Positions 22,558 through 31,274 of a stretch of 41,839 nt of DNA are shown in pieces (the stretch's first letter is position 1; each line of letters opens with the position of its first letter). The stretch spans positions 1 through 41,839 of the forward strand of contig JAFAEL010000133.1 in NCBI GenBank assembly GCA_023423995.1, in the 5' to 3' direction. The position numbers and the translations under genes are program-made. This DNA is from Pseudomonadota bacterium. GTDB taxonomy: Bacteria; Pseudomonadota; Alphaproteobacteria; Rhizobiales; Beijerinckiaceae. The notes below the pieces were generated by a model. The model was not told the DNA's origin. It searched no databases and worked only from the letters and a program-made list of their open reading frames with translations.

Positions 22558-23306
22558 CGGCGCTGGCGGCCAAGAACCTCTCGGTCCGCAGGGGTGGGCG
22601 GGCGCTACTCGACGGCGTCACGCTGTCCCTTGAGCCCGGCGAACTGGTCGGGATCGTCGGGCCGAACGGGGCGGGCAAGTCGACTCTGCTGCGTTGCCTC
22701 GCCGGGCTGATCCTTCCCGAGAGCGGAGATGTCCTGGCGGGCAGCGCTCCGGTGCGCTCACTGCCGAGCCGCGAGCGGGCGCGGCTCATCGGCTACGTGC
22801 CGCAGCGCTTCGAGCCCGCCTGGGATTACAGCGTCCGGGAGGTGCTCGACATGGGGGCTTCGCGCGCGATCGCACCTCCTGGTGCCCGCGCAACCGCCGT
22901 CGAGGAGAATGAACTCGAGCCGCTGCTCGACCGGCGCTGGTCGCGCCTCTCCGGGGGCGAGCGTGCCCGCGCGCTGCTGGCCTCCGTGACGGTGACGCGC
23001 CCGCCGATCCTCCTCGCCGACGAGCCGGGGGCCAGCCTCGACGTGCGGCACCGCCACGCGGCACTCCGCCGGCTCAGATCCTACGCGGAATGCGGAACCG
23101 CCGCAGTCGTCCTCCACGAACTCGACCTGGCGCTCCGCTTTTGCGACCGCCTGATCGTGCTGGATGGCGGCCGCGTAGCGCTCGACGCTGCCGCGACCCA
23201 TGCGGCGACGAGCCCGGTCCTCGACCAAGTGTTCGGAGTCACGTTCGAGCGGCTGGATGCGGCTCGCGGCGAGGCCGTCCCGCTCATCGTGGGCACCCGT
23301 CGTTAG
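22554..23306 (+). CDS. ABC ATPase of the metal-chelate importer
   Basis: FecE/BtuD-like ATPase, 250 residues. Walker A VGPNGAGKST lies at about 35-44, the Q-loop in IGYVPQRFEPAWDYSVREVL near 79-98, the signature LSGGERARALL at 132-142, Walker B ILLADEPGASLD at 152-163 and the switch His in VVLHELDLALRFCD. The helical domain between Q-loop and signature is somewhat short, with about 45 residues. The GTG start overlaps the permease stop. It is the last gene of the five-gene uptake operon. Confidence 0.92.
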   Translation: MTALAAKNLSVRRGGRALLDGVTLSLEPGELVGIVGPNGAGKSTLLRCLAGLILPESGDVLAGSAPVRSLPSRERARLIGYVPQRFEPAWDYSVREVLDMGASRAIAPPGARATAVEENELEPLLDRRWSRLSGGERARALLASVTVTRPPILLADEPGASLDVRHRHAALRRLRSYAECGTAAVVLHELDLALRFCDRLIVLDGGRVALDAAATHAATSPVLDQVFGVTFERLDAARGEAVPLIVGTRR

Positions 23307-23388
23307 ACTGGGGCCGGACGGAACTGACGACGATCGAGCCTGCCCTTCCGCACCGCCGCCACGGCTGGGCGGAAGCGCCGCCCCAGTC
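23306..23388. terminator. Nested inverted repeats between convergent genes
   Basis: Outer arms GACTGGGGC (23306-23314) and GCCCCAGTC (23380-23388) enclose inner arms CTTCCGC (23345-23351) and GCGGAAG (23369-23375); all pair perfectly. The structure starts at the ATPase stop and ends just before the stop of the convergent minus-strand gene, so a two-way terminator is the simplest reading, although neither side has a clear U-run. Confidence 0.35.
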
Positions 23389-23394
23389 GCGGCG

Positions 23395-23757
23395 CTATTG
23401 CAGCTCGCCTGGCGCATAGCCGGGATGCGCGGCGGCAATCGCGGCTGCGATTGATGCGGCCGGCTTGGGCCGGACATCTTCCTGTCTGAAGGCGAAGCAG
23501 GGGGGCTGGTTTACGACGGGTTGGTTTGAGGCGCGCACGATCGCCTCGCAATCCTCGCGGTCGAATTCCAGAAGCTTGCATGCGGAATCCGGGATCGAGC
23601 TCACGATAGGGCGGCCGGTGGCCGCGACCGGATAGCAGAGGTCATAGCGATTGCCGGTTTCGCCCGGGGTGAAGGTCGGCCCGGCTTGCGCAAGCGCGCC
23701 GCCGCAGACACCGGCGGAGAGGAGCGCTGCGCTTGCGAGGTAGGCTAGCCGGCTCAT
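23395..23757 (-). CDS. Small secreted protein of unknown function
   Basis: A 120-residue protein I do not recognise. It has a Sec signal (MSRLAYLASAALLSAGVCGGALAQ, shown here as residues 1-24: hydrophobic core 5-21, AxA-like cleavage at 22-24). The mature part has four cysteines (in DLCYPV, DSACKLL, EDCEAI and PPCFAF), which could form two disulfides in the periplasm. The C-terminus is Ala-rich. It is convergent with the metal-uptake operon and separated by 225 nt from the next minus-strand gene upstream in reading direction. Confidence 0.65.
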   Translation of the reverse strand: MSRLAYLASAALLSAGVCGGALAQAGPTFTPGETGNRYDLCYPVAATGRPIVSSIPDSACKLLEFDREDCEAIVRASNQPVVNQPPCFAFRQEDVRPKPAASIAAAIAAAHPGYAPGELQ

Positions 23758-23982
23758 GTGGTGCCTCCATTGCAGGAAGTGGCGGAGCGCTCAGGTTGCC
23801 TTTGGGCTGGTTCTGCCGCTCCTGGGCTTCCTGCGGCAGCCTGCGTCCTGTGCCGCCCGGAAGGAGCTCCGGCTTCTACCGGCCCGGCGTGGCGACGGGC
23901 ACTGTCAGAACTTGCGGCCGCTGCGAGGGAGGCGGACACCCCATGTGAGGCGCTCGTCTCCCTGTGGGTCAAGGCCCGTCGG

Positions 23983-25071
23983 TCAGCGGAAGGGGCGCGC
24001 GATCGCCTCCTTCGCCCGAGCCAGCAGTCGGGCGCTGCCGCGCGCCTGGATCGGGTAGCGGCCGCGCAGGTCCGTCATGATTTGCGCGATGATGGCTTCA
24101 TCTCGCTCCGTCGCGGTTCTCTGGAGATCGTTCGGCGGGCGGGGCTGCTCGGACGCGACGCGTGCGTCCCATGGCTCGCCCCAGACGGCATGGGCGAAAG
24201 CGTCGTTCGCCGTTCCGAACGTCTCCCGCGCGGACGCACGGCTTCCATTGTCCAGCCCGCGGAAGGATTCCACGTCCAGATCTCGCTGTCGCACGAGCGT
24301 GGAGATCTCCTCGGTCAGCTGCCGGGCGGCCCGGTTGTCCAGTCCGTGCGGCCCATACTCCGCCCGGAGCCGTCGCGATATCTCGACCGCAAACGGGCCG
24401 GGGCTGCGGTTTTCCAGCCGCGGCCGCGCAGCGCCGTCGACCAGTTCTCCCTTCAGGTGGCCGAGGCGGACGGCGTCGAGGAGACGCTCGACGAGAGGCG
24501 CCCCGGATCGAGCATCCTGCAGCGGGACCACCTCGCGTCGGGTGTGGGCGATGGCTGCCCAGGGCTCGAGGACGCGCGCGTAGTCGTATCGTCGGTCACG
24601 CAGGTCTCGCTGGAAGGCGATCTTGAACGGGCGCGCCTCGCGCAGAAACTGCGCGCGCCACGCATATTGCGAGTTGATCGCTCCGGCTTGCGGGCGAACC
24701 GTCATCAGCACCTCGATCTCGTATCCGAGGGCCGCGAACAGCTCGTGGAAGATGGCCGGTCCGCGGTGCCAGGGCCGGAGCAGCGCCAACCGCTCATACG
24801 AGATCAAGACGACTTCCGGCCTGGCGGCCCGGACCTGCTCCGCGAGCGCTCCTGTCAGTTCCCGTCGCTCGACCCGGGGGCGCCGCCAATCCAGCGCCTC
24901 CCCGAGGTGCTGATGGCTGATGTGAGGGGGCGTCCCCGTAGCCGAACGCGGCGTCAGCTCGGGATAGAGCACGCCATTGCTAGCAAGGACGTCCCTGTGG
25001 TCGGCCAGAATCGCCTGAAACGTCGTCGTGCCGGTTCGGGGCAGGCCGATATGAATGACAGCGCGGCCCAT
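23983..25071 (-). CDS. Sulfotransferase-family protein
   Basis: A 362-residue protein starting VIHIGLPRTGTTTFQAIL, the 5'-phosphosulfate-binding loop of PAPS-dependent sulfotransferases (residues 5-22). RPEVVLISYERLALL near 84-98 and VLMTVRPQAGAINSQYAWRAQF near 120-140 fit the central part of the fold. No signal or membrane segment is seen. It begins 18 nt after a gene for an APS kinase-like/nucleotidyltransferase fusion, so donor synthesis and sulfate transfer may be one unit. The acceptor is unknown; a surface glycan is a possibility. The C-terminal 60 residues are basic and diverged. Confidence 0.78.
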   Translation of the reverse strand: MGRAVIHIGLPRTGTTTFQAILADHRDVLASNGVLYPELTPRSATGTPPHISHQHLGEALDWRRPRVERRELTGALAEQVRAARPEVVLISYERLALLRPWHRGPAIFHELFAALGYEIEVLMTVRPQAGAINSQYAWRAQFLREARPFKIAFQRDLRDRRYDYARVLEPWAAIAHTRREVVPLQDARSGAPLVERLLDAVRLGHLKGELVDGAARPRLENRSPGPFAVEISRRLRAEYGPHGLDNRAARQLTEEISTLVRQRDLDVESFRGLDNGSRASARETFGTANDAFAHAVWGEPWDARVASEQPRPPNDLQRTATERDEAIIAQIMTDLRGRYPIQARGSARLLARAKEAIARPFR

Positions 25072-25089
25072 CTCGGCATCTCTCTCCGG

Positions 25090-25866
25090 CTAGGAGAGCC
25101 CGAGCCTCTGCCGGACGCGCGTGGCCGAGATCCCTTCGGCGTCCTGGCCGAGATCGATGCGGGCGACCTCGTACCCGACATCCCGGCCATAGAAGACGTT
25201 CGTGATGTTCGGCAGCGGCACCACTACGAAGCGGCCCTCGAACTCGCGCAGCCCGTGCTCGATGCGGGCGCGCACCTGCTCGAAGGAGAACGGGTTCTTT
25301 GCGTCCGTTCCACCCGTGTCGCGGATCGCGACGCAGACCTGCCCGACGCGCTTGAGCCCCTCGATGATGAGCTGCCGGTGCCCGTCGTGAAAGGGCTGGT
25401 ACCGGCCGATGAAGAGAGCCGTCGGCGCCTTGGGGTCGAAGACGGGGCGGACCAGGCTGCACACCCGCTCCGCCCAAAGCTCCGGGGCGCCTTCCTCCGT
25501 AACCCGGACGTCGTGCCGTCCGGGAGGCTCGAACAGCCTGTTGGTATCTTCGAACCGTCCCGCCTTGATCCGGTCTAGCCAGACAATGAATGCCTCCCCG
25601 CCCTCCTGGAAGGCGGCCCGTGTCGAGGAAGTTGGGCAGATGAAGTCTGCCACAGCGAAGCCGCCCGTCTTCGTGACCTGGTCGCAGAGCCAGCCCATCC
25701 TGCGGGCATGCTCGACCCGGTCCTCCTCCGAGAAACCAAGATCGCGATTGACGTGCCGGCGAACCTCGTCGGCATTGAAGTGAACCGCGTTCAGCCGCTT
25801 GGCGACGAGCCCAGCAAGCGTCGTCTTGCCCGCTCCAGGCAGGCCCATGATCAGCATCTTCTTCAA
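25090..25866 (-). CDS. APS kinase-like P-loop kinase fused to a HIGH-type nucleotidyltransferase
   Basis: A 258-residue two-domain protein. Residues 1-140 form a P-loop kinase resembling adenylyl-sulfate kinase (CysC): GLPGAGKTTLA at 8-18, FNADEVRRHVNRDLGFSEEDRVEHARRM from 30, and ADFICP near 73-78. Residues 150-258 are a cytidylyltransferase/NMNAT-like domain with FIGRYQPFHDGHRQL (HxGH at 160-163) and the C-terminal ISATRVR motif. A TTG at 25866 preceded by AAGGA gives LKKMLIMGLPG, the usual start of such kinases; an ATG three codons in is the alternative. It probably acts with the adjacent sulfotransferase, though APS as its substrate is inferred. Confidence 0.75.
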   Translation of the reverse strand: MKKMLIMGLPGAGKTTLAGLVAKRLNAVHFNADEVRRHVNRDLGFSEEDRVEHARRMGWLCDQVTKTGGFAVADFICPTSSTRAAFQEGGEAFIVWLDRIKAGRFEDTNRLFEPPGRHDVRVTEEGAPELWAERVCSLVRPVFDPKAPTALFIGRYQPFHDGHRQLIIEGLKRVGQVCVAIRDTGGTDAKNPFSFEQVRARIEHGLREFEGRFVVVPLPNITNVFYGRDVGYEVARIDLGQDAEGISATRVRQRLGLS

Positions 25867-25917
25867 CGTCTCGGGTCCTTCGCCGCCGGTGTCAGACCCC
25901 CCACACTCAATGTAGCT

Positions 25918-25929
25918 GCAATCGATTGC
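25918..25929. promoter_or_regulatory. 12-bp perfect palindrome upstream of the kinase/sulfotransferase pair
   Basis: GCAATCGATTGC lies 52 nt upstream of the TTG at 25866 on the minus strand. A centred CG with symmetric arms is the format of LacI-family operators. No LacI-type gene is in the window. Confidence 0.35.
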
Positions 25930-26027
25930 GGGTGCCGGGCAGGGCAAGGGATTGTCCGATCCAGGACCTTTGCAGTTTGTCTGAGTACTCCGCCCTGGTG
26001 TCACCCTCCCGCCGCCCTCCTCGGCAG

Positions 26028-26873
26028 CTACGACATGCGTTTGAGGCGCGTCACCCGGCTCGGATTGACCTCAGCGAGGAGGAGGTCGCCGGTCGGCAGC
26101 CCCCAGATGCCGTGCGCGCCATTGAGCATGGGGCGGCAGCGCCCGATCCGGCGTCCGTCGGCGTCGATGAGATGCAGGTTGGGCACGAGGTCGGTGACGT
26201 AGCTCCGGCCTTCCGTGTCGCCCCAGATGGCGACCGGCTGCAGGAAATCTCCCCAGGTCTGGAGATGCCGGCCCTCGCGGTCGAAGACCTGAACGCGGTC
26301 ATGCGTCCGGTCCACGACGACTACGCGGCCGTCGGCGAACGTCCAGAGGGCGTGCGGCCAGCCGAACTCGCCGTCGCGGCTGCCCAGGCCGCCCCACGAC
26401 CCGAGCGGCGTGCCGTCTGCGGCGAAACGGTGGACGAGCGAGGCGGCGTAACCGTCCGCCACATAGATATCCCCCCAGGCCGACACATGGACGTCGGCTG
26501 GATGATTGAAAGGCGCGAGCGGCCCGCCGCGGGTGCCGAGGCCGCCCACTCGCTCGCCCGCCGCGGATATGATGACGACCTCGTGCATGTCGCGGTCGAC
26601 GGCCCAGAGCCGGCCATCCGGGCCGGCATGCAGGTAGTGCGCGTCGGCGATCGCGTCTCCCCCGAAGCCGCGGATGTATTCGCCCTCCGGCGAAAGCTCG
26701 ATGATGCGCGGGTCGCTTGGATGCACCAGCGGATCATGGCGCAGCATCACGAACACGTGCCCGCGCGAATCGGCGGTCACGTCCGTGACGAAGCCGGAAT
26801 TTGCAGGCCACGATCCGAACGGGCGTTCAACGCTGTATCGCGCGTCGCCCAGCGCGACGATGAGTTCTGCCAC
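26028..26873 (-). CDS. NHL-repeat beta-propeller protein
   Basis: A 281-residue protein made of NHL/SMP-30-like repeats. Recurrent units include VTADSRGHVFVMLR, LHAGPDGRLWAVDRD, VHVSAWGDIYVADGYAASLVHRF, LWTFADGRVVVVDRTHDRVQVF and GLPTGDLLLAEV, a pattern consistent with a six-bladed propeller. There is no obvious signal peptide. Similar proteins are annotated as peptidylglycine alpha-amidating monooxygenase-like, but no copper monooxygenase residues are present, so I claim only the fold. The substrate is unknown. It is divergent from recQ across 254 nt in which I saw no clear regulatory motif. Confidence 0.75.
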   Translation of the reverse strand: MAELIVALGDARYSVERPFGSWPANSGFVTDVTADSRGHVFVMLRHDPLVHPSDPRIIELSPEGEYIRGFGGDAIADAHYLHAGPDGRLWAVDRDMHEVVIISAAGERVGGLGTRGGPLAPFNHPADVHVSAWGDIYVADGYAASLVHRFAADGTPLGSWGGLGSRDGEFGWPHALWTFADGRVVVVDRTHDRVQVFDREGRHLQTWGDFLQPVAIWGDTEGRSYVTDLVPNLHLIDADGRRIGRCRPMLNGAHGIWGLPTGDLLLAEVNPSRVTRLKRMS

Positions 26874-27127
26874 CTGCTCAGCCCCGGATAGGATTGCGTC
26901 TCGGCCCGCCTTCCGAGCCGGACGTTGCGAGGGCTTTGAACGCGACGGAGAAGGCGGGCAAGGCCGTCGCGCGCTTGGCCGCCACCCGTTGCGGGCTGGT
27001 CGGGGGGGACCGGGAGGCGCATTGACCGCTCAGGGACGGTTCGGTAGCCCGCCCCAATGCTGAACCTGGATGAGTCCACCCGGCAGCGGCGCGGGCTCGC
27101 TCCAAGGCGCCCGCGGCGCTGGGTCCC

Positions 27128-28942
27128 ATGATCGTGGCCGATCGGGCACGCGCCGTCCTGAAGCAGGTTTTCGGCTACGACGATTTCCGGCCGGGGCAGC
27201 GCGAGATCGTCGAGGCCGTCCTGGCTGGCGAGGACGTCTTCGCCGTGATGCCGACCGGCAGCGGCAAGTCCATGTGCTACCAGCTGCCGGCCCTGGTCGA
27301 TGGCGGCCTCACGGTCGTGGTCTCGCCCCTGATCGCCCTTATGCGAGACCAGGTCCGCCAGATGCGGGCGCTCGGGGTTGCGGCGGCGAGCCTGAATTCC
27401 TCGGAAGACGACGAGAGCCGGCTCGACACGCTCGCGCGGCTGGATGCCGGCAAGCTGAGTCTGCTCTTCGTCTCGCCGGAGCGGCTGGCTGCGGGATCCC
27501 TCACGGCGCGCCTGCGCCAGGCCGGCACCCGGCGCCTGGCCATCGACGAGGCCCATTGCGTCTCGCAATGGGGGCACGACTTCCGGCCGGAATACCGGCA
27601 GCTCGCGCGGGCTCGCGAGACCTTGGGCGACGTCCAGGTGATCGCCTTCACGGCGACGGCCGACAGGACGACGCGCGCCGACATCGCGGCCCAGCTCTTT
27701 CCCAATCCGCCGCGCGTGGTCGTGCACAGCTTCGACCGGCCGAACATCGATTTACGCTTCGAGGCGAAGGATCGGCCGCGGGACCAGATCGAGACCTTCC
27801 TGCGCCGTCACCGCGGCGCCAGCGGCGTGATCTACGCAGCCTCGCGCAACTCGACCGAGCGCCTTGCCACTGCCCTCTCGGAGCGGGGCCACAATGCGCT
27901 CGCCTACCACGCGGGCATGGACCCGGCGCAGCGCAGTCGCCACCAGGATCGCTTCCTCCAGGAGGACGGGATCGTGATGGTGGCGACCGTGGCGTTCGGC
28001 ATGGGCATCAACAAGCCGGACGTCCGGTTCGTGATCCACGCCGACATGCCCGGCGGCATCGAGAGCTACTACCAGGAGATCGGCCGGGCCGGCCGCGACG
28101 GGCTGCCGGCCGAGACGCTGACGCTTTACGGCATCGACGACATGATGCTGCGCCGGCGCCAGATCGACGAAAAGGAGATCAGCGACGAGCGTCGTCGCAT
28201 CGAGCATCGCCGCCTCGCCGCGATGACCGACCTCTGCGAGGTGGCCCTCTGCCGCCGCCAGTCGCTGCTCGCCTATTTCGGCGAGGAATCCGGGCCATGC
28301 GGCCGTTGCGACCTCTGCACCGGCAGGATCGAGGCCGTGGATGCGACGGAGGCGGCGCAGAAGGTGCTCTCGGCCGTCGCCCGCACCGGCCAGCGCTTCG
28401 GGACGGGACATCTCACGGCCGTCCTGTGCGGCGAGGCCACCGATGCCGTGACGCGCCACGGGCACGACAAGATCAAGACGTTCGGCGTCGGACGAGACCG
28501 GGACAAACGCGCCTGGAGCACCACCATTCGCCAGCTCTACGCCGCCGGGGCCCTGGCCGAGGCGAGCGAGGAGCATGGCGGCTTCTGCCTGACCGAGAAG
28601 GGCGAGGCCATCCTGTTCGGGCGCGAGCGCATCGCGCTACGGCCACCGCCCGCGCGGCCGCCCGCCGAGCGTCGCGACCGGCGCCAGGCGCGCAGCGCCC
28701 GGTTCGAAGGGCTCGACGAGGCCACGACCGCGCTGTTCGAGGAGTTGCGGGCCGTCCGCCTGAGCATTGCGCGGGACGAAGGCGTGGCGGCCTACATCAT
28801 CTTCCCCGACCGCACGCTGATCGAGATGGCCGAGCAGCGGCCGACGACCCTGGACGAGATGCGCCGCGTCCAGGGCGTGGGCGACCGCAAGCTCGCCGCC
28901 TACGGCGAGGCATTCCTCGACGTCATCACGCAGCACACGTGA
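27128..28942 (+). CDS. recQ: ATP-dependent DNA helicase RecQ
   Basis: 3'-5' DNA helicase for recombination and replication-fork repair, 604 residues. Motif 0 YDDFRPGQREIVEAVL lies at 17-32, Walker A MPTGSGKSM at 41-49, DEAH at 140-143 followed by the RecQ-specific CVSQWGHDFRPEYRQL, and motif VI QEIGRAGRDG in the second RecA domain. The RQC zinc site shows as LCEVALCRRQSLL and CGRCDLC near 370-400. A C-terminal HRDC domain (about 520-600) ends with GVGDRKLAAYGEAFLDVI. Length and domain set match the family. Cytoplasmic, single gene. Confidence 0.96.
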   Translation: MIVADRARAVLKQVFGYDDFRPGQREIVEAVLAGEDVFAVMPTGSGKSMCYQLPALVDGGLTVVVSPLIALMRDQVRQMRALGVAAASLNSSEDDESRLDTLARLDAGKLSLLFVSPERLAAGSLTARLRQAGTRRLAIDEAHCVSQWGHDFRPEYRQLARARETLGDVQVIAFTATADRTTRADIAAQLFPNPPRVVVHSFDRPNIDLRFEAKDRPRDQIETFLRRHRGASGVIYAASRNSTERLATALSERGHNALAYHAGMDPAQRSRHQDRFLQEDGIVMVATVAFGMGINKPDVRFVIHADMPGGIESYYQEIGRAGRDGLPAETLTLYGIDDMMLRRRQIDEKEISDERRRIEHRRLAAMTDLCEVALCRRQSLLAYFGEESGPCGRCDLCTGRIEAVDATEAAQKVLSAVARTGQRFGTGHLTAVLCGEATDAVTRHGHDKIKTFGVGRDRDKRAWSTTIRQLYAAGALAEASEEHGGFCLTEKGEAILFGRERIALRPPPARPPAERRDRRQARSARFEGLDEATTALFEELRAVRLSIARDEGVAAYIIFPDRTLIEMAEQRPTTLDEMRRVQGVGDRKLAAYGEAFLDVITQHT

Positions 28943-28972
28943 CGCGAGTTCGATCGGGCTGAGAAGCGCATT

Positions 28973-29872
28973 TCAAGCGAGGGAGCGCCCTCGCTGAGCC
29001 CGTGGCGGTTGGACCCGTCCCGACCGCGGCGGGCGAGGCTGCAGGTGACCTGCGGGCTTGCCGTCGCGGCGCACCGATACTTCGCCGGACGGCACAGCGC
29101 GGGAAGTCCGGCCTGCCTCGGGCAGGGCCTGATCGACCAGCGTCTTCTCGGCGGCCGAGAGCTCCCGGAACTCGCCCTTCCCGAGATCGCCCAGTTGCAA
29201 CCCCGCGATCCCGACCCGGACGAGGCGCTCCACGCTCAAACCCGCGGCCTCCGCCATGCGGCGGATCTGCCGGTTTCTCCCTTCGGTCAGAACGATCTCG
29301 AGCCACGCGGTCCGGGGCCCCTGGCGGGTGACATCGACACGCCGGGCGGTCAGCCGCTCGCCACCATCGACGATTCCCGCACGCAAGAGCGAGAGCGCGG
29401 CATCGTCCGGCGCGGGTCTCACCTGGACATGGTAGACCTTCTCGACGTTCGAGGCCGGGTCCAGGAGCCGCTGCGCCCATTGCGTGTCGTTGGTCATCAG
29501 GAGCAGCCCCTCGCTGGCCTTGTCCAGCCGCCCGACGGGCGACAGGAAGGGCAGATCCGTTCCGGCGAGGCAGTCGTAGACGGTCGCGCGCTCCTGAGGG
29601 TCGTCGCGCGTGGTGACGAGACCGCGCGGCTTGTTGACCACCAGGTACAGCTTCCGCGTGCCCCGGACGGCTTCACCGTCCACCTCGATCCGGGACAAGT
29701 CGGGATCGACCCGGAGCGCGAGGCTGGCCGCAGGGCGGCCGTCCACCCGCACCCGGCCGGCCAGGATCAGCCTCTCGGCTTCGCGGCGCGAGCAGAAGCC
29801 GAGCTTGGACAGCGCGCGCGGCAGGCTGACAACGGCCCGGACATTTGCCCGGGCCGGCGAAGGTCGTCTCAC
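28973..29872 (-). CDS. rRNA/tRNA pseudouridine synthase, RsuA/RluB/E/F family
   Basis: A 299-residue RNA-modifying enzyme. An S4 RNA-binding domain is at the N-terminus (LPRALSKLGFCSRREAERLILAGRVRVDG, about 20-48). The catalytic domain follows, with LYLVVNKPRGLVTTRDD and the active Asp in SPVGRLDKASEGLLLMTND, and the closing LTEGRNRQIRRMAEAAG motif. The start is uncertain: the GTG at 29872 is the first usable one after the dehydrogenase stop (14 nt away) and has a poor ribosome binding site. The C-terminal tail (about 50 residues) is rich in Arg and Pro. Which uridine it modifies cannot be told from sequence. Confidence 0.9.
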   Translation of the reverse strand: MRRPSPARANVRAVVSLPRALSKLGFCSRREAERLILAGRVRVDGRPAASLALRVDPDLSRIEVDGEAVRGTRKLYLVVNKPRGLVTTRDDPQERATVYDCLAGTDLPFLSPVGRLDKASEGLLLMTNDTQWAQRLLDPASNVEKVYHVQVRPAPDDAALSLLRAGIVDGGERLTARRVDVTRQGPRTAWLEIVLTEGRNRQIRRMAEAAGLSVERLVRVGIAGLQLGDLGKGEFRELSAAEKTLVDQALPEAGRTSRAVPSGEVSVRRDGKPAGHLQPRPPRSGRVQPPRAQRGRSLA

Positions 29873-29886
29873 GATATGCGAAGAGG

Positions 29887-31149
29887 CTAGCTTGCGAAGA
29901 ACTGCTGCGTCCCGTGCGCCTCGATGGCCTGCGCCAGGCGCGAAAGCGCGTGGACATAGGCGGCGCTCCGAAGGGTCGTCGCGTGCTTCGCGGCCATCTC
30001 CCAGATCGCTTCGCCTTCGCGCTCCATCGCGGTCTTCAGTCGCGCATGGACGTCCTCGACCGGCCAGTAATAGCCCTGCCGGTTCTGTACCCACTCGAAA
30101 TACGAGACCGTCACCCCGCCCGCATTCGCCAGGATGTCGGGAAGCACGACCACGCCGCTCCGGGCCAGGATGGCATCCGCCTCGGGCGTCACCGGGCCGT
30201 TCGCGAGCTCGAGCACGACGCGTGCGCGGACGCTCGCCGCGTTCTCCGCGTGGATCATGTCCTCCAGGGCGGCAGGCACGAGAAGGTCGCACTCGACCGA
30301 GACGATCTCGTCGCCGGGAAGTGCCGTGACACCATCCGAGCCCGCGAGGCTCGTCACCGAGCCTGTCCGTTTCGCGGCGAAGAGCCTCTCCAGGTCCAGG
30401 CCGGACGGGCAGGAGATTGCCCCGCCCGAATCCGAGACGGCCACGATCTTGTACCCGTCGGAGGCGAGCAGCCGCGCGATATGCTGGCCGGCATTGCCGA
30501 AACCCTGGATGGCGACCCGGCCACCCGGCGCCAGCCCGAGCTTCTCGGCGAGATGGCGGACGAGGTAGAATCCGCCCCGTGCGGTCGCATCGTCCCGGCC
30601 CAGAGATCCGCCCAGAGCTATGGGCTTCCCGGTGATTACAGCCGGCGTGGATTGACCGACGATCGAGGCATATTCATCGGCCATCCAGCCCATGATCATG
30701 GAATTCGTGTAGACGTCCGGCGCGGGGATGTCCCGGTCGGGCCCGATGATCTTCGAGAAGGCCTGGATATAGGCCCGCGACAGCCGCTCCAACTCCGACT
30801 TGGACAGGGTATGCGGGTCCACCCGGACGGCGCCCTTCCCGCCGCCATAGGGCAGGTTCATCACAGCGCATTTGAACGTCATCCAGAAGGCGAGCGTCTC
30901 GACTTCCTCGTCTGTGGAATCCGGATGAAAGCGAATACCGCCCTTGGTCGGCCCGCGTGTATCGTCGTATCGGCACCGCCAGGCCATGAAGGACTTCCGG
31001 GAACCGTCGTCCATGCGGATGAGCAGGCGAACCTTGGTAGTCTCGCGGGGGTATTTCAGCTTTTCGAGGACGTCGGCGTCCAGTTCGAGATGCCTGGCCG
31101 CTTCATCTAGCCGGGTCAGCGCCTGATCCAGCATGGAACCTGAATGCAA
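29887..31149 (-). CDS. Glu/Leu/Phe/Val dehydrogenase (glutamate dehydrogenase)
   Basis: NAD(P)-dependent amino acid dehydrogenase, 420 residues, most like catabolic glutamate dehydrogenases. Landmarks are GPTKGGIRFHP near 88-98, the catalytic Lys segment LPYGGGKGAVRVDP near 118-131, PAPDVYTNSMIMGWMADEY near 162-180, ITGKPIALGGSLGRDDATARG near 192-212, and the Rossmann motif VAIQGFGNAGQH near 229-240. A TTG at 31149 has AGGAG 9 nt upstream; the ATG at 31134 (MLDQAL) is the alternative. It releases or fixes ammonia and is followed by the pseudouridine synthase. Confidence 0.93.
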   Translation of the reverse strand: MHSGSMLDQALTRLDEAARHLELDADVLEKLKYPRETTKVRLLIRMDDGSRKSFMAWRCRYDDTRGPTKGGIRFHPDSTDEEVETLAFWMTFKCAVMNLPYGGGKGAVRVDPHTLSKSELERLSRAYIQAFSKIIGPDRDIPAPDVYTNSMIMGWMADEYASIVGQSTPAVITGKPIALGGSLGRDDATARGGFYLVRHLAEKLGLAPGGRVAIQGFGNAGQHIARLLASDGYKIVAVSDSGGAISCPSGLDLERLFAAKRTGSVTSLAGSDGVTALPGDEIVSVECDLLVPAALEDMIHAENAASVRARVVLELANGPVTPEADAILARSGVVVLPDILANAGGVTVSYFEWVQNRQGYYWPVEDVHARLKTAMEREGEAIWEMAAKHATTLRSAAYVHALSRLAQAIEAHGTQQFFAS

Positions 31150-31274
31150 TCTAACTTACTCCTGGCTTTTGCGATGTCTCAGCAAAGCGAGGACGTATGG
31201 CGCGTTGCTGAGGATGGCGCAACGCGGAGCGACGCCGCGCTCCAGGGGCCTGACCGGCGAGGGGAGTTTCGAGA

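Noticed and set aside
26874..27127. Regulatory elements or a small gene between the NHL protein and recQ
   Set aside because: I found no convincing dyad, promoter or coding sequence in these 254 nt.
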